Virus record (IMG/VR): IMGVR_UViG_3300044530_003214
Span: 1-44,858 of that record
Length of the DNA stretch: 44,858 nucleotides
Reading direction: 5' to 3' (one strand)
From: a virus
Below, piece by piece: positions 1 to 10,889 of this stretch (position 1 is the stretch's first letter; the number at the start of each line of letters is the position of its first letter). Under the pieces are notes generated by a model. The model did no database searches, was not told the origin of the DNA, and was given only the letters and a program-made list of their open reading frames with translations. The position numbers and the translations under genes are program-made.

Positions 1-2368
<2,368 letters not shown>

Positions 2369-2437
2369 AATTCCTCCTGTTGTATTTAGAAAAATAAATC
2401 ACATAATAAAAATTATTTTTCAAATAAGACATTGATC

Positions 2438-2459
2438 TTTTCATCTATCTAGATGAAAA
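2438..2459. repeat. Perfect 9-bp inverted repeat ahead of uvsW
   Basis: TTTTCATCT and AGATGAAAA flank a 4-base ATCT loop. The hairpin lies between the divergent minus-strand virion gene and uvsW, ending about 10 bases before the uvsW ribosome site (AGGAAAAG). It could be an operator or a 5' UTR hairpin. There is no T-run, so it does not look like a terminator. Confidence 0.5.
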
Positions 2460-2479
2460 TGAATTTTTAGGAAAAGAAT

Positions 2480-3916
2480 ATGGAAAAAAACACACTTTTG
2501 GTCATTGAAAACGATTATTCGCAATTGATAACAACCGACCAAAATATAAAAGCTACTCTTTGGGATGCCTTAAGATTTCGTGAAAAAAATTATTTCAGAA
2601 GCAGATTGTATAAACAAAGGATTTGGGATGGTTACACTGAATTTTTTAAAAAAGAGACTGGGAGATTTCTTACAGGATTAATTCCTGAAATATCTGCTGC
2701 TTTGAAGCATTTTGGAATGGAATATGAAATTCAAGACAAAAGAACGAATACGAAATTTGAAATTGAAAATATAAATGAAAATTTTTTAAATCAATGGTTG
2801 CCTGAAAATTCCGAAAAAGTAACGCTTTATGATTATCAGGTTGATTTGATAAACACATCAATCAAACAAAAAAGAGGCATTATATTTGCCCCAACAAGTG
2901 CTGGAAAGACCAATGTTCTTTTAGGGATTTTGAAATCACTTCCACCAAGAACACCGACACTTGTTTTGCAGAATCGTATTGGTCTAGCAGAACAAAACTA
3001 TTCTGAATTAAAAAAATGGAATTTTAGCAATCTTGGTAGACTTTGGGGAAAATGCGTTGAGCCAAATATCATAACTGTGGCAAGCATTCAATCGGTAATG
3101 AAAATGGAAAAGGTTCTTCCAAAAATAAAATGTCTTATCGTTGATGAAATCCATGACATGATGAGTAAAACTCCAATGGCGGTCTACAAGAAGCTTAAAG
3201 GTGCTGATATTAGAATTGCGATTAGTGCAACTCCATTCAAATTTGGAGAAAGAGATAAAGTACAAAAACATCAAGTAAAAGGATATTTTGGACCTGTTCT
3301 TAAAATAAAGTCTTCAGATGGTGGAGTATTAACAACGGCACAGCTTCAAGAAAGAGGCATTCTTTCTTCTAGCAAGTGTACATTTTATCCAATTAACGAA
3401 CCTGCCATTCCTTATGATATTTATCTTGATGCTGTAACAAGAGGAGTTGCAGAAAACACATATTTCAATGATATTGTGACAAGATTAGCGAAAGGATGTA
3501 CTGGAAGAACACTTATATTGGTTGATCGTGTTGCTCATGGAGACAAGTTGAGTCAAATGCTTAAAAATTCACTTTGGGTTCAAGGAAAAGATAATACAGA
3601 AACAAGAAAAGAAGTTGTATTGCAATTACAGCAGTCAAAAGAGACTGTGGTTGCAATTGCTACTCAGCAAATTTTCAACACAGGGATTAATGTGAAGGTA
3701 CATAATCTTATCAATGCTGCTGGTGGTCAGGCAGATCATCAAATAATTCAAAGGATGGGTCGTGGTCTAAGAACGGCTAAAGATAAAAATGAATTAAATT
3801 ATTACGATTTTATTTTCAATATAAATCCATATCTTTTGACTCATAGCAAAAGAAGAGTAAAAATACTAAAAGATCAAGGTCACGAAATAGAAATCAAAGA
3901 TACGGTGGATATATGA
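2480..3916 (+). CDS. uvsW: UvsW-like superfamily 2 recombination/repair helicase
   Basis: 478 residues, close to T4 UvsW in length. An N-terminal small basic domain (residues 1-110, with RLYKQRIWDGYTEFF) resembles the UvsW double-strand-binding domain. The SF2 core follows: Walker A APTSAGKT at 137-144, DEIH at 222-225, SAT at 249-251, and a motif VI QRMGRGLR near 427. UvsW in T4 unwinds branched DNA and R-loops, rescues stalled forks and helps switch from origin- to recombination-dependent replication; the same role is inferred here. Its stop overlaps the next start by 4 bases. The ribosome site AGGAAAAG is well placed. A generic SF2 helicase of another subfamily is the only real alternative. 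Confidence 0.9.
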   Translation: MEKNTLLVIENDYSQLITTDQNIKATLWDALRFREKNYFRSRLYKQRIWDGYTEFFKKETGRFLTGLIPEISAALKHFGMEYEIQDKRTNTKFEIENINENFLNQWLPENSEKVTLYDYQVDLINTSIKQKRGIIFAPTSAGKTNVLLGILKSLPPRTPTLVLQNRIGLAEQNYSELKKWNFSNLGRLWGKCVEPNIITVASIQSVMKMEKVLPKIKCLIVDEIHDMMSKTPMAVYKKLKGADIRIAISATPFKFGERDKVQKHQVKGYFGPVLKIKSSDGGVLTTAQLQERGILSSSKCTFYPINEPAIPYDIYLDAVTRGVAENTYFNDIVTRLAKGCTGRTLILVDRVAHGDKLSQMLKNSLWVQGKDNTETRKEVVLQLQQSKETVVAIATQQIFNTGINVKVHNLINAAGGQADHQIIQRMGRGLRTAKDKNELNYYDFIFNINPYLLTHSKRRVKILKDQGHEIEIKDTVDI

Positions 3917-4224
3917 TAATTCCTGAGTTTGACAAAGAATTTTACACAACGCAAGTCGAGCAAATGTGTACAAGATATGAAAAAATATTTAAGATTTGGA
4001 AATTGAATTGGATAAAATTTTACAATTTTGTTTCTTCCAAATTAAACAATAGCACTTATAGAATATGGATATTCCTGTTTGGTTTGGAACCAATAATTAA
4101 AAGTTGTAATTTTAAACCAAGCAAAAAAGAAAAATTGGATTTCTTACAGGAAAATTCCAAAAAAAGAATTTATCAAATAATAAAGGATGATGAAAAGATA
4201 AAATTCTTTCTAAAAAACATATAG
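3913..4224 (+). CDS. Hypothetical small basic protein
   Basis: 103 residues, Lys- and aromatic-rich, starting within the uvsW stop (ATGA overlap), so translationally coupled to it. A hydrophobic patch (YRIWIFLFGLEPII, about residues 48-61) could be a helix of the fold rather than a membrane segment, because the flanks are strongly basic. No motif is recognised. Coupling to uvsW and the following nuclease-like gene suggests a DNA-related role, but this is only context. Confidence 0.65.
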   Translation: MIIPEFDKEFYTTQVEQMCTRYEKIFKIWKLNWIKFYNFVSSKLNNSTYRIWIFLFGLEPIIKSCNFKPSKKEKLDFLQENSKKRIYQIIKDDEKIKFFLKNI

Positions 4225-4231
4225 GTGTATC

Positions 4232-4714
4232 ATGTTAGAAGTCGGCATAACAAATGATATGATTGTTCGGGCAAATAGAAAATCAATTGAAATGGGAAGA
4301 ATAAAAAATTCAATTACTAGCGGATTAGGGAATATGGCTGGTTTTATTGGAGAGCAAGCAGCAAATGAAATAATCAAAGGGATTGTTGGCAATACTTATG
4401 ATTACGATATTATTCAAGACAATATACTTTGGGATGTCAAGACAAAAAGATGTACATCAAGACCAAAACCTCATTACGAATGCTCTGTGGCTGCATTTAA
4501 CATTCATCAAAAATGTACCAATTACGCATTTGTAAGACTTGAATTAAGAAATGACCAGTGGAAAAAAGCTTATATTTTAGGTTGGCTTGAGAAAGAAGAT
4601 TATTTCAAAAAGGCTAAATTTTTAAAACAGGGTGATTTTGATCCAGACAACAATTTCATTGTAAAGTCTGATTGTTATAATGTTAAGATATCTGATTTAA
4701 ATCCGTTCGAGTAA
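4232..4714 (+). CDS. Putative PD-(D/E)XK-type nuclease
   Basis: 160 residues. A helix with a conserved Glu (GFIGEQAANEII, residues 36-47) is followed by a strand-turn-strand ending in WDVKTKR (about 67-73). This is the layout of the PD-(D/E)XK fold: helix Glu, then Asp and a D-x-K pair, here DNILWDVKTK. The downstream helix (HIHQKC-type region, residues 88-100) and the strand YAFVRLEL also fit. Such phage proteins act as endonucleases in DNA processing or host DNA degradation. Substrate and specificity are unknown. The gene is 7 bases after the preceding small gene and convergent with an HNH gene, with no gap between the stops. The nuclease assignment rests on motif spacing only. Confidence 0.55.
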   Translation: MLEVGITNDMIVRANRKSIEMGRIKNSITSGLGNMAGFIGEQAANEIIKGIVGNTYDYDIIQDNILWDVKTKRCTSRPKPHYECSVAAFNIHQKCTNYAFVRLELRNDQWKKAYILGWLEKEDYFKKAKFLKQGDFDPDNNFIVKSDCYNVKISDLNPFE

Positions 4715-4990
4715 CTATTCGAATTTTTCCTCACCATTTTCATCAACAAAATGTAAAACAATTCTTCCCAAAGTTGTTGTATATTTACGAAAAACTTTCA
4801 TTCTTCCTGAGTGAATCTTTCTGTGACAAAGAACACAAACTGTTATCGTGTTCATTTCGTGGTATTCGCCACCATCTTTTCCTTCAATTATTCTATGGAC
4901 ATCAAGCAATGAATAGTCATTCTGTTGACAAAAATAACATTTTTTATCAACTAATTTTTTAATCTGTTTTTTACTGTATTTTTTGCTCAC
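4715..4990 (-). CDS. Small HNH endonuclease-like protein
   Basis: 91 residues with a lysine-rich N-terminus and a compact HNH/zinc module: CYFCQQ (about 18-23), LDVHRIIEGKDGG (29-41), and VCVLCHRKIHSG (52-63). The two CxxC pairs bind the structural zinc. The His of VHRI and the C-terminal His of RKIH are the candidate catalytic and metal ligands. Free-standing HNH genes are common in large phages as homing or DNA-processing nucleases. It is divergent from the next gene with only 17 bases between starts. No intron or intein is visible nearby. Confidence 0.75.
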   Translation of the reverse strand: MSKKYSKKQIKKLVDKKCYFCQQNDYSLLDVHRIIEGKDGGEYHEMNTITVCVLCHRKIHSGRMKVFRKYTTTLGRIVLHFVDENGEEKFE

Positions 4991-5007
4991 ATAATATTGT
5001 AAGTTTT

Positions 5008-5781
5008 ATGGAGTTAAATTTCATAGATACAAATATGAATTTTCATAATTTTATAGACTCTGGTTTGTCAAGGTATTCAGAATTTGAAAAACAGTTAAAA
5101 AACTGCAAAAAAGCAATTATTTCAAATATTGGAGATTCAGAAACCCCAATATATCGTGCTACAATCAATCCAAACATAGATAGAAGCATTTACATCATAG
5201 GTTGTATTCACGGAAATGAAACCGCTGGAACTACTGGTATTTTAAATTTTATGCAAAAATCAAATATGCCAAAAAGCATAAGATTAGAAATAATTCCACT
5301 TCTTAATACATCTGGTTTTATAAAAAACACAAGAAACAATTCAAATGACACTGATATTAATCGGGATTTTTGCAAGCCGACTCTTCAGCCAGAAACCGCA
5401 GCGATTATGAATTTATTGAAGAATGATAAGCCAGAATTATTATGGACTCTTCACGAAGATGCATCATGTGACGATTTTTACTTATATTATTCAAATGAAG
5501 AAAAAATACATTTATGGAAAAAAATTGTTGATTTTGCAAGCAATTATTTTCCCATAAGAAACAAAAAAATACATGGAGATGAATGCGACAATGGTTTGAT
5601 TTCTCATCCATCTGAAGATAAAATCTCTATGCATCCAAAGCACAAGTGTTCGATTGAAAACAAATTTCACAACATGGGGATAAACTATTTAACAACCGAA
5701 ACCCCTTGCAATGCTAGTCTAGCAAAGAGAACCTTATGTAATAGAAAAATGTTAGAATTTCTATTTAAAAATTACGCCTAA
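5008..5781 (+). CDS. M14-type zinc carboxypeptidase / aspartoacylase-like hydrolase
   Basis: 257 residues with the zinc-binding layout of the succinylglutamate desuccinylase/aspartoacylase branch of family M14. GCIHGNETAG (about residues 69-78) gives the H-x-x-E pair, a conserved NxxDxNRDF (DTDINRDF, about 112-119) follows, and LWTLHED (about 146-152) supplies the third zinc His. Members cleave C-terminal amino acids from peptides or deacylate N-acyl amino acids. In a phage the target might be peptidoglycan peptides or a host peptide; the sequence does not decide. No signal peptide is present, so it acts in the cytoplasm or virion. The start has only a weak ribosome site. The 3' end overlaps the convergent minus-strand gene by 4 bases. 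Confidence 0.75.
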   Translation: MELNFIDTNMNFHNFIDSGLSRYSEFEKQLKNCKKAIISNIGDSETPIYRATINPNIDRSIYIIGCIHGNETAGTTGILNFMQKSNMPKSIRLEIIPLLNTSGFIKNTRNNSNDTDINRDFCKPTLQPETAAIMNLLKNDKPELLWTLHEDASCDDFYLYYSNEEKIHLWKKIVDFASNYFPIRNKKIHGDECDNGLISHPSEDKISMHPKHKCSIENKFHNMGINYLTTETPCNASLAKRTLCNRKMLEFLFKNYA

Positions 5782-6044
5782 TTGATCATATTGTTGATCA
5801 AATCAAGTATAGTTCCACTTTTTTCACCTTCTATTTTTTTCATTATTTCTTGTTGCTTTTTAGTTGGTAACAATTTAAAAATCTCCAAACTTTGCAATTT
5901 GCTTTTCAAATTGTCTATACTCAACGAATCGATAGTGGTTGAAATTCCCTTTTCGGAATCAAGATTCAATGCTGGTAAAATAACATTTTTGAAGTCTTCA
6001 AATTTTCTTTGTTTTGTTTCAGTCCAAATTTTATACGATATCAT
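5778..6044 (-). CDS. Hypothetical small protein
   Basis: 88 residues, Lys/Glu-rich and predicted helical, ending in LDLINNMIN. The ribosome site AGGATAAA precedes the start. The minus frame has the charged composition typical of this genome, while the opposite frame over the same bases is hydrophobic and Ser/Phe-rich, as expected for an antisense shadow. No known domain is recognised. Confidence 0.6.
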   Translation of the reverse strand: MISYKIWTETKQRKFEDFKNVILPALNLDSEKGISTTIDSLSIDNLKSKLQSLEIFKLLPTKKQQEIMKKIEGEKSGTILDLINNMIN

Positions 6045-6084
6045 TTTTTTATCCTAATATTAATTTTCTATTCTATATATTATC

Positions 6085-6894
6085 ATGAGTAATTATAGTT
6101 ATAACAAACATTTGAATTTTAAAGAATGGGCATCATTTGGTTTTGGTGAAAAAAAATTGCATGACCCAGAAGGTGGAACCAAAAAAATTACTGGTTATGG
6201 ACCGATTGATATAATTCATTCGAGTAAGATTATATCTGAGATTTTAGATTCTCCTGCAATTGGTAATCTTAGATTAAATCAAAAATTTCAAAACTTAATT
6301 GAATGGGGTTCAGAGGTTGGGGCATTGCAATTGCAATTAACTCCACTTGGATCTTACAAAATAATTACCAGAAGAAAAATCGCAGATGCTACTGGCCATA
6401 TTGATTGGATTTGCAAAAGAATATTTCCACTTGAAGAAGGCTATCATAACACCAGAGAAGAAGTATATGCTTCTGAAATTCATGATTATTTAACATCACT
6501 CAATGAAACCATGATTGATAAAGCAAAAACAGATTTCAATGGATTCAACAAATTGTCTTTGAAATTGTTTGGGGCTGTAAGAAACACTTATCCATCATAT
6601 TGTATGTTTCCAATTGGTATGCTGAAAAAAAACGAACACTATCACAAATACATATTTGAATTTCGTGGTCATGGAGTCGAATCTCCAACCTCTGGGAGAG
6701 CAGAACAATTCAATATAGATCTTTATTGGGATGCTAAAAAAGGATTGTTGAGATGTTGGGGATATAATATAGATTCAACAACTAGACAGCATTCTTGGAA
6801 AGTTCAACCTTCAGAATGGGATGAAAATTTTGCCCCTACTCAAGAACCAAAGGAAATTATTGACGCAGTCGTAAAAATATTTATGACCTATTAA
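6085..6894 (+). CDS. Hypothetical protein with N-terminal NFKEW motif
   Basis: 269 residues of mixed alpha/beta composition with no catalytic signature I recognise. The N-terminus contains LNFKEWASFGFGE, which resembles MNFKEWLKKE at the start of the 121-residue protein at 34336-34701. Such short N-terminal motifs occur on proteins packaged into T4-like capsids; this is inference. The central part has several conserved-looking Trp and His residues (HIDWICKR, HYHKYIFEFRGHG). It is followed after 5 bases by the thioredoxin-like gene, so both may share a transcript. Confidence 0.7.
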   Translation: MSNYSYNKHLNFKEWASFGFGEKKLHDPEGGTKKITGYGPIDIIHSSKIISEILDSPAIGNLRLNQKFQNLIEWGSEVGALQLQLTPLGSYKIITRRKIADATGHIDWICKRIFPLEEGYHNTREEVYASEIHDYLTSLNETMIDKAKTDFNGFNKLSLKLFGAVRNTYPSYCMFPIGMLKKNEHYHKYIFEFRGHGVESPTSGRAEQFNIDLYWDAKKGLLRCWGYNIDSTTRQHSWKVQPSEWDENFAPTQEPKEIIDAVVKIFMTY

Positions 6895-6899
6895 AAAAT

Positions 6900-7352
6900 A
6901 TGAAAAACATTATAAACATATCCTTGGCTTCAATTTGTTTACTTTTAATTTTTTTGACAAACAAAAAAAATGAAAATGTATTGATCACAAAAGAAAATTA
7001 CAATAAAGAAAAATTATATACAGCAGAACAAATAAATGATTACAAAGAGATTATTTCTGCTGCTAACAATTCTAATCAAAAAATATTACTTGTATTCTTT
7101 TCAAAATGGTGTATTCCTTGTCAAAAAATGGAACATGAAGTATTCAGCACTTCAAAAATTAAAAATAAAATTAAACAAAAAGAATTATTGTATCTCACCA
7201 TAGACATTGATCTTGATAAAAACAAAGAAATAGTTTCAAAATACAATGTTAAAGCAATACCTTTTTATGTAATCATAGACAAAAAAGAAAATATTGTAAA
7301 AAAAGATGAAGGATTTAAAAGTTCTAGAGAATTCAATAATTGGCTGGATTAA
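6900..7352 (+). CDS. Membrane-anchored thioredoxin-fold protein
   Basis: 150 residues. Residues 4-19 form a hydrophobic N-terminal anchor or signal segment without a lipobox Cys. The rest is a thioredoxin fold with active site WCIPC (about residues 70-74) in LLVFFSKWCIPCQKME, and the cis-Pro strand KAIPFYVII about 45 residues later. It resembles the soluble domains of DsbD and thioredoxin-like TlpA proteins that work in the periplasm. The expected activity is dithiol-disulfide exchange outside the cytoplasm, perhaps for Cys-rich phage proteins or for heme-motif maturation (see 38268-39311); that link is speculative. The start is close to the preceding stop and has no clear ribosome site. Confidence 0.8.
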   Translation: MKNIINISLASICLLLIFLTNKKNENVLITKENYNKEKLYTAEQINDYKEIISAANNSNQKILLVFFSKWCIPCQKMEHEVFSTSKIKNKIKQKELLYLTIDIDLDKNKEIVSKYNVKAIPFYVIIDKKENIVKKDEGFKSSREFNNWLD

Positions 7353-7462
7353 ATTCAAATTAATTTTTCATCTTTTGATCAACAAACACATTCAGTCGTA
7401 AAACACTTTTAAAAATATAAAAAAATGGTTTAAAATTACTTAATTTTAAGTCAAAACCATGT

Positions 7463-7468
7463 TATATT
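7463..7468 (+). promoter_or_regulatory. Possible promoter -10 in the 159-base gap before 7512
   Basis: The gap 7353-7511 holds no gene. It contains CATGTTATATT (7458-7468), identical over 11 bases to the sequence at the -10 of the putative RNase P promoter (TATATT at 10913-10918). The matching -35 is poor, so this is weak evidence. No tRNA or strong hairpin is seen here. Confidence 0.3.
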
Positions 7469-7511
7469 TAAGAAGCAAAAAATGAAAAATTGCCAATAAA
7501 GGAATTGAAAA

Positions 7512-7823
7512 ATGGAAGATAATATTTTTGAAGAAAATCAAGTGGGCAAAACAGATGACTGGCGTGATGAATGGAAGGACATGCCAGAATTTGTTCAAAA
7601 TAAACAAGAACCATATGCAAAAATTATCTTCCGTTTTGACAACGAAGAATCTTTACAAGATTTCGCAAAACTTATAGGGCAGAAACTAACAAACAAAACT
7701 AAAAGTGCTTGGTTCCCATTCAAGTCTCATTTTCAAAAAACAAAAATGAAATGGGTTGACTCAAATCAGCTTGAGTTTGATTTCAAACCAGAAATTGAAA
7801 AAGAAAGTAAAGAAAATGAATAA
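7512..7823 (+). CDS. Conserved hypothetical phage protein
   Basis: 103 residues: an acidic N-terminus with WRDEWKDMPEFVQ, then a small alpha/beta unit AKIIFRFDNEESLQDFAKLIGQ and the motif NKTKSAWFP. I recognise this pattern (W-x-x-MP-x-F, LIGQ, TKS-x-W-P) from unannotated phage and mobile-element proteins, but I know no function. It overlaps the next start by 8 bases (ATGAATAA), so the two are translationally coupled. Confidence 0.7.
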   Translation: MEDNIFEENQVGKTDDWRDEWKDMPEFVQNKQEPYAKIIFRFDNEESLQDFAKLIGQKLTNKTKSAWFPFKSHFQKTKMKWVDSNQLEFDFKPEIEKESKENE

Positions 7824-8616
7824 TATTTTGCAGCACAATACGAAAGATACAATAGAAGTTTTCATGAAAGTTGTTAATGATGTTTTAAATATTAACGATT
7901 TAAAAATCAAAGATATAATTATTCAAACCATAAAATATTTAAAAGGTGATAAAAATTTAAGAGAAGAATTAAGGGAAGGGCAAGAATTAGAATCAAGATG
8001 GTATAAATCTGTTGAAAATGGTAATCCCGACTATGGAGTTTATGACCATCCGTATTATCTATCAGAACTAGTTGCGTGTTGGTCGATCTATTCCAAAGAA
8101 TATATTAGAAATATAAATAAGCTTGGATTGTTCCCTGATAGTCCAAAAGTGATTGTTGACTTAGGATGTGGAATAGGATTTTCAACCTTAGCATTAAAAC
8201 AATTGTTTCCTAATGCAGAAGTATTTGGAACAAACTTAAAAAATACTATGCAATTTTCTATTTGTAATAGCATAGCTGAAAAAAATGATTTTAAAATTGT
8301 TGAATCTATTTTAGATATTCCAAAAAATGTAGATATTGTTTTTGCAAGTGAATATTTTGAACATATAAATAATCCAATAAAACATTTATTCGATGTGGTT
8401 GAACATATGTCTCCGAAAAATTTATATGCTGCAAATTCGTTCAATACTAAAGCTATAGGTCACTTTCCATTCTATATTGTTGCAGATGAACTTATTGAGA
8501 ATAAAAAGTTAGGTAGAGTTTTTGGTTCCGCAATGCGACTTCATGGATATGAAAAAATAAATACAAAATTATGGAACGCAAGACCAACATACTGGGAGAA
8601 AATAAACAATGAATAA
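7816..8616 (+). CDS. SAM-dependent methyltransferase
   Basis: 266 residues from the ATG that overlaps the preceding stop; the open frame extends 20 codons upstream, but the coupled start is preferred. The class I Rossmann core is clear. Motif I is VIVDLGCGIGFSTLAL (about residues 112-127). The acidic residue of motif II is replaced by GTNLKN. Motif IV is VDIVFASEYFEHI (about 170-182), as in ubiquinone-methyltransferase-like and glycan-methylating enzymes. The next gene overlaps by 8 bases and is a TET-associated-type glycosyltransferase, so the pair may act on the same substrate, either a modified base or a sugar. Substrate is unknown. Confidence 0.8.
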   Translation: MNNILQHNTKDTIEVFMKVVNDVLNINDLKIKDIIIQTIKYLKGDKNLREELREGQELESRWYKSVENGNPDYGVYDHPYYLSELVACWSIYSKEYIRNINKLGLFPDSPKVIVDLGCGIGFSTLALKQLFPNAEVFGTNLKNTMQFSICNSIAEKNDFKIVESILDIPKNVDIVFASEYFEHINNPIKHLFDVVEHMSPKNLYAANSFNTKAIGHFPFYIVADELIENKKLGRVFGSAMRLHGYEKINTKLWNARPTYWEKINNE

Positions 8617-9439
8617 TCCCAAATATCCATTTTACATTATATCAAAAGGTAGAGGTAAATCTTGTTTAACGGCAAGAGAGCTTTTGAAGATTAATGTTCC
8701 TTTTCAATTAGTGATTGAGCCACAAGAAATAAATGATTATAAACACATTACAAAAAACATCCTTTTACTTCCATTTAGTAATTTGGGTCAAGGATCTATA
8801 CCTGCAAGAAATTGGGTATGGGAACATTCTATTGCGGAAGGACATGAAAGACATTGGATTTTAGATGATAATATAGAAGGTTTTCACAGATTAAATAGAA
8901 ATGCAAAGCCAGTAGTTTCATCGGGAACAGTTTTTAAATGTGCGGAAGATTTTACAGACAGATATGAGAATGTGGCGATAAGTGGATTTAACTATTATTC
9001 ATTTTGTAAAACCACAGACAAAGTGCCACCATACTATCTAAACACAAGAATTTACTCTTGTATACTGCTTAAAAATGATTTGCCTTATAGGTGGAGAGGT
9101 AGATATAACGAGGACACAGATTTAAGTTTAAGGGCTTTAAAAGATGGCTATTGTACGATATTGTTTAATGCTTTTCTCGCAGGAAAAGTTACAACAATGA
9201 GAATGAAAGGAGGAAATACAAATGAAATTTATAAAGAAACAGATAACAGAAAAGAATTTGCACAATCGTTAGTAGATCAGCATCCAGATGTTGCAAAGGT
9301 AACTTGGAAATTTGGCAGATGGCACCATCAAGTTAATTACAAGCCTTTTAAAAATAATAAACTAATAAAAAAAGAAGGTTTGATAATACCAGATGGAATA
9401 AATAATTATGGAATGATATTGATTAACGAAAAAAAATAA
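8609..9439 (+). CDS. TET-associated-type glycosyltransferase (TAGT-like)
   Basis: 276 residues. The N-terminus FYIISKGRGKSCLTAR, the strand FQLVIEPQEINDY, and the signature ARNWVWEHSI followed by RHWILDDNIEGFHR (about residues 85-98) match my recollection of the TAGT family. Those enzymes are associated in phages with TET/JBP oxygenases and are proposed to glycosylate hydroxymethylated pyrimidines in DNA. DDN is the probable metal-binding DxD equivalent. The RGRYNEDTDLSLRAL segment (about 167-181) matches the acceptor/base region of GT-A enzymes. No TET oxygenase or hydroxymethylase is seen in this window. It overlaps the upstream methyltransferase by 8 bases. A glycosyltransferase acting on virion glycans is the alternative. 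Confidence 0.7.
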   Translation: MNNPKYPFYIISKGRGKSCLTARELLKINVPFQLVIEPQEINDYKHITKNILLLPFSNLGQGSIPARNWVWEHSIAEGHERHWILDDNIEGFHRLNRNAKPVVSSGTVFKCAEDFTDRYENVAISGFNYYSFCKTTDKVPPYYLNTRIYSCILLKNDLPYRWRGRYNEDTDLSLRALKDGYCTILFNAFLAGKVTTMRMKGGNTNEIYKETDNRKEFAQSLVDQHPDVAKVTWKFGRWHHQVNYKPFKNNKLIKKEGLIIPDGINNYGMILINEKK

Positions 9440-9441
9440 AA

Positions 9442-10131
9442 TCATTCGATTTTTTGATTATTCCACATGCCTAAGAATTTATCTCTACCAGAAAAATAAT
9501 GACTAATCCAATCTTTGGTTTTTCCATCAAATATAGGAACCCAAAGTCTTTCTATGATGTATCCTTCTAATGGATTTTTTCGATTGCTCAAATATTTTAT
9601 AAGATATTCATAAAAAACTTTTGATCTAAATTTTATATTATTTGTTGGAATTACCATTAAAGAATTTCTTGTTTGTTCCAAATTCTTCATATATGAATCA
9701 AAAAAAAGATGATAATAAAAATTGAATACTGGTAATCCTATGGGGTGGACCTTTTCGATTGGCTCATAATAAAAAGTAATTTCATGCGAGCCAACTTTTT
9801 TAAAGTAAAATGGATCATTCGTATAATTATCCGATATCTTTAATTTGTCTAAAAATTCACTACAGTGATCAAATGGATTTGCCTGACAGAAAAGTATATT
9901 GTCATATGTAGATATCTCTTCATAATTGGCAATAATATGATGTAAATAAGTGTGTGATTCTCTACCAACATTTTTTAATTCTATGGTTTTGTATTTATGA
10001 TACGAATTAGACGAATTGTTTTTTTCATAAATAACTATATCTTGAAATAAATGTTCAATTTTTTTAATCCAATCTATGGATTCTCCATATCTGGAAACTA
10101 CTAATTGTTTTTTACTTTTTGAGTGTAGCAT
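9442..10131 (-). CDS. DUF3431-like protein, possibly glycosyltransferase-related
   Basis: 229 residues from the ATG that follows the upstream stop by one base; an earlier ATG inside that gene is less likely. The pattern LVVSRYGESIDWI, then IVIYEKN, then NVGRESHTYLHHIIANY (about residues 56-72), and LFCQANPFDHC matches the DUF3431 family, whose core is a GREAxTYLxHI signature. Those proteins are usually found near sugar-processing genes and are thought to be glycosyltransferase-like. It converges with the TAGT-like gene, with 2 bases between the stops. Confidence 0.65.
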   Translation of the reverse strand: MLHSKSKKQLVVSRYGESIDWIKKIEHLFQDIVIYEKNNSSNSYHKYKTIELKNVGRESHTYLHHIIANYEEISTYDNILFCQANPFDHCSEFLDKLKISDNYTNDPFYFKKVGSHEITFYYEPIEKVHPIGLPVFNFYYHLFFDSYMKNLEQTRNSLMVIPTNNIKFRSKVFYEYLIKYLSNRKNPLEGYIIERLWVPIFDGKTKDWISHYFSGRDKFLGMWNNQKIE

Positions 10132-10132
10132 T

Positions 10133-10834
10133 TCACTTGAATTCGTATTCAAATTGTTTTTTAAAAAATTCCACCACATCCTCATCAATACCTTGTTTGT
10201 AAATGTTCAGATCGAAGTTTAACTTTTTCAAATCATCTTTGTTTATAATTTTTTCAATATATGGAGACAAGATAAGATAATAGGGTGATATTTTTCCAAA
10301 GTTAATCCATCTGTATAACTGTTTGCTTGATTCGTAGGCTCTGTACTGCTCAATTGTTGGGCATACTCCGATGGACTTATCAATGAATTCTTTAGTTTTT
10401 TTAATAGCTTCATAGATTTTGGCGTTATAAATTTTAACTTCAGGCATTTTTGTTTTGAGTTGAGATACGGTGTCATATTTTTTCTTCCATAATTTCCATC
10501 GTTTCCAAGCTTTATCACCAACAAGACAATTGACATCTACGAGAGGATGTCCTTTTCCCATATTTATGTGTCTGAGAATATCTAATTGAGACTGAACATA
10601 CAAACCATGATTAAATTCATCCAAAAGTCCTTGTGTCTCTCTTACAAGCTTATAACAAACCTTAAATATTAAAGATTTTCTAGGATCTCCTTTTCGAAGA
10701 TTTATGTGATTATAATTTGGAAATATTTTTCTACTTTTTTCAATCCATATCAAACAGACCTTAAATGCCAATGATTCTAAGTTGTCCATTTTGTATTTTT
10801 CAATCATTTTTTCAACATCCTCATGATTGATCAT
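10133..10834 (-). CDS. Hypothetical helical protein
   Basis: 233 residues, strongly basic and helical, rich in Lys, Trp and Tyr (AWKRWKLWKKKYD). No motif is recognised. HINLRKGDPRKSLIFKVCYKL and HINMGKGHPLVDVN read like two diverged copies of one element about 45 residues apart (around positions 43 and 89), so the N-terminal half may contain an internal duplication. The stop is followed one base later by the DUF3431-like start, so the two genes are co-transcribed. The fold and role are unknown. Confidence 0.65.
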   Translation of the reverse strand: MINHEDVEKMIEKYKMDNLESLAFKVCLIWIEKSRKIFPNYNHINLRKGDPRKSLIFKVCYKLVRETQGLLDEFNHGLYVQSQLDILRHINMGKGHPLVDVNCLVGDKAWKRWKLWKKKYDTVSQLKTKMPEVKIYNAKIYEAIKKTKEFIDKSIGVCPTIEQYRAYESSKQLYRWINFGKISPYYLILSPYIEKIINKDDLKKLNFDLNIYKQGIDEDVVEFFKKQFEYEFK

Positions 10835-10889
10835 TTTAGCTTATTTTCCTTTTATTCACAAGAGATCATGTTATTTAAACATAATATAT

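Noticed and set aside
4715-4990. Homing intron or intein around the HNH genes
   Set aside because: Neighbouring genes are intact and no intron-like fold or split frame is seen.
5782-6057. Plus-strand frame of 91 codons opposite the gene at 5778-6044
   Set aside because: Hydrophobic, Ser/Phe-rich antisense composition with no ribosome site; the minus-strand reading has normal codon use and a ribosome site.
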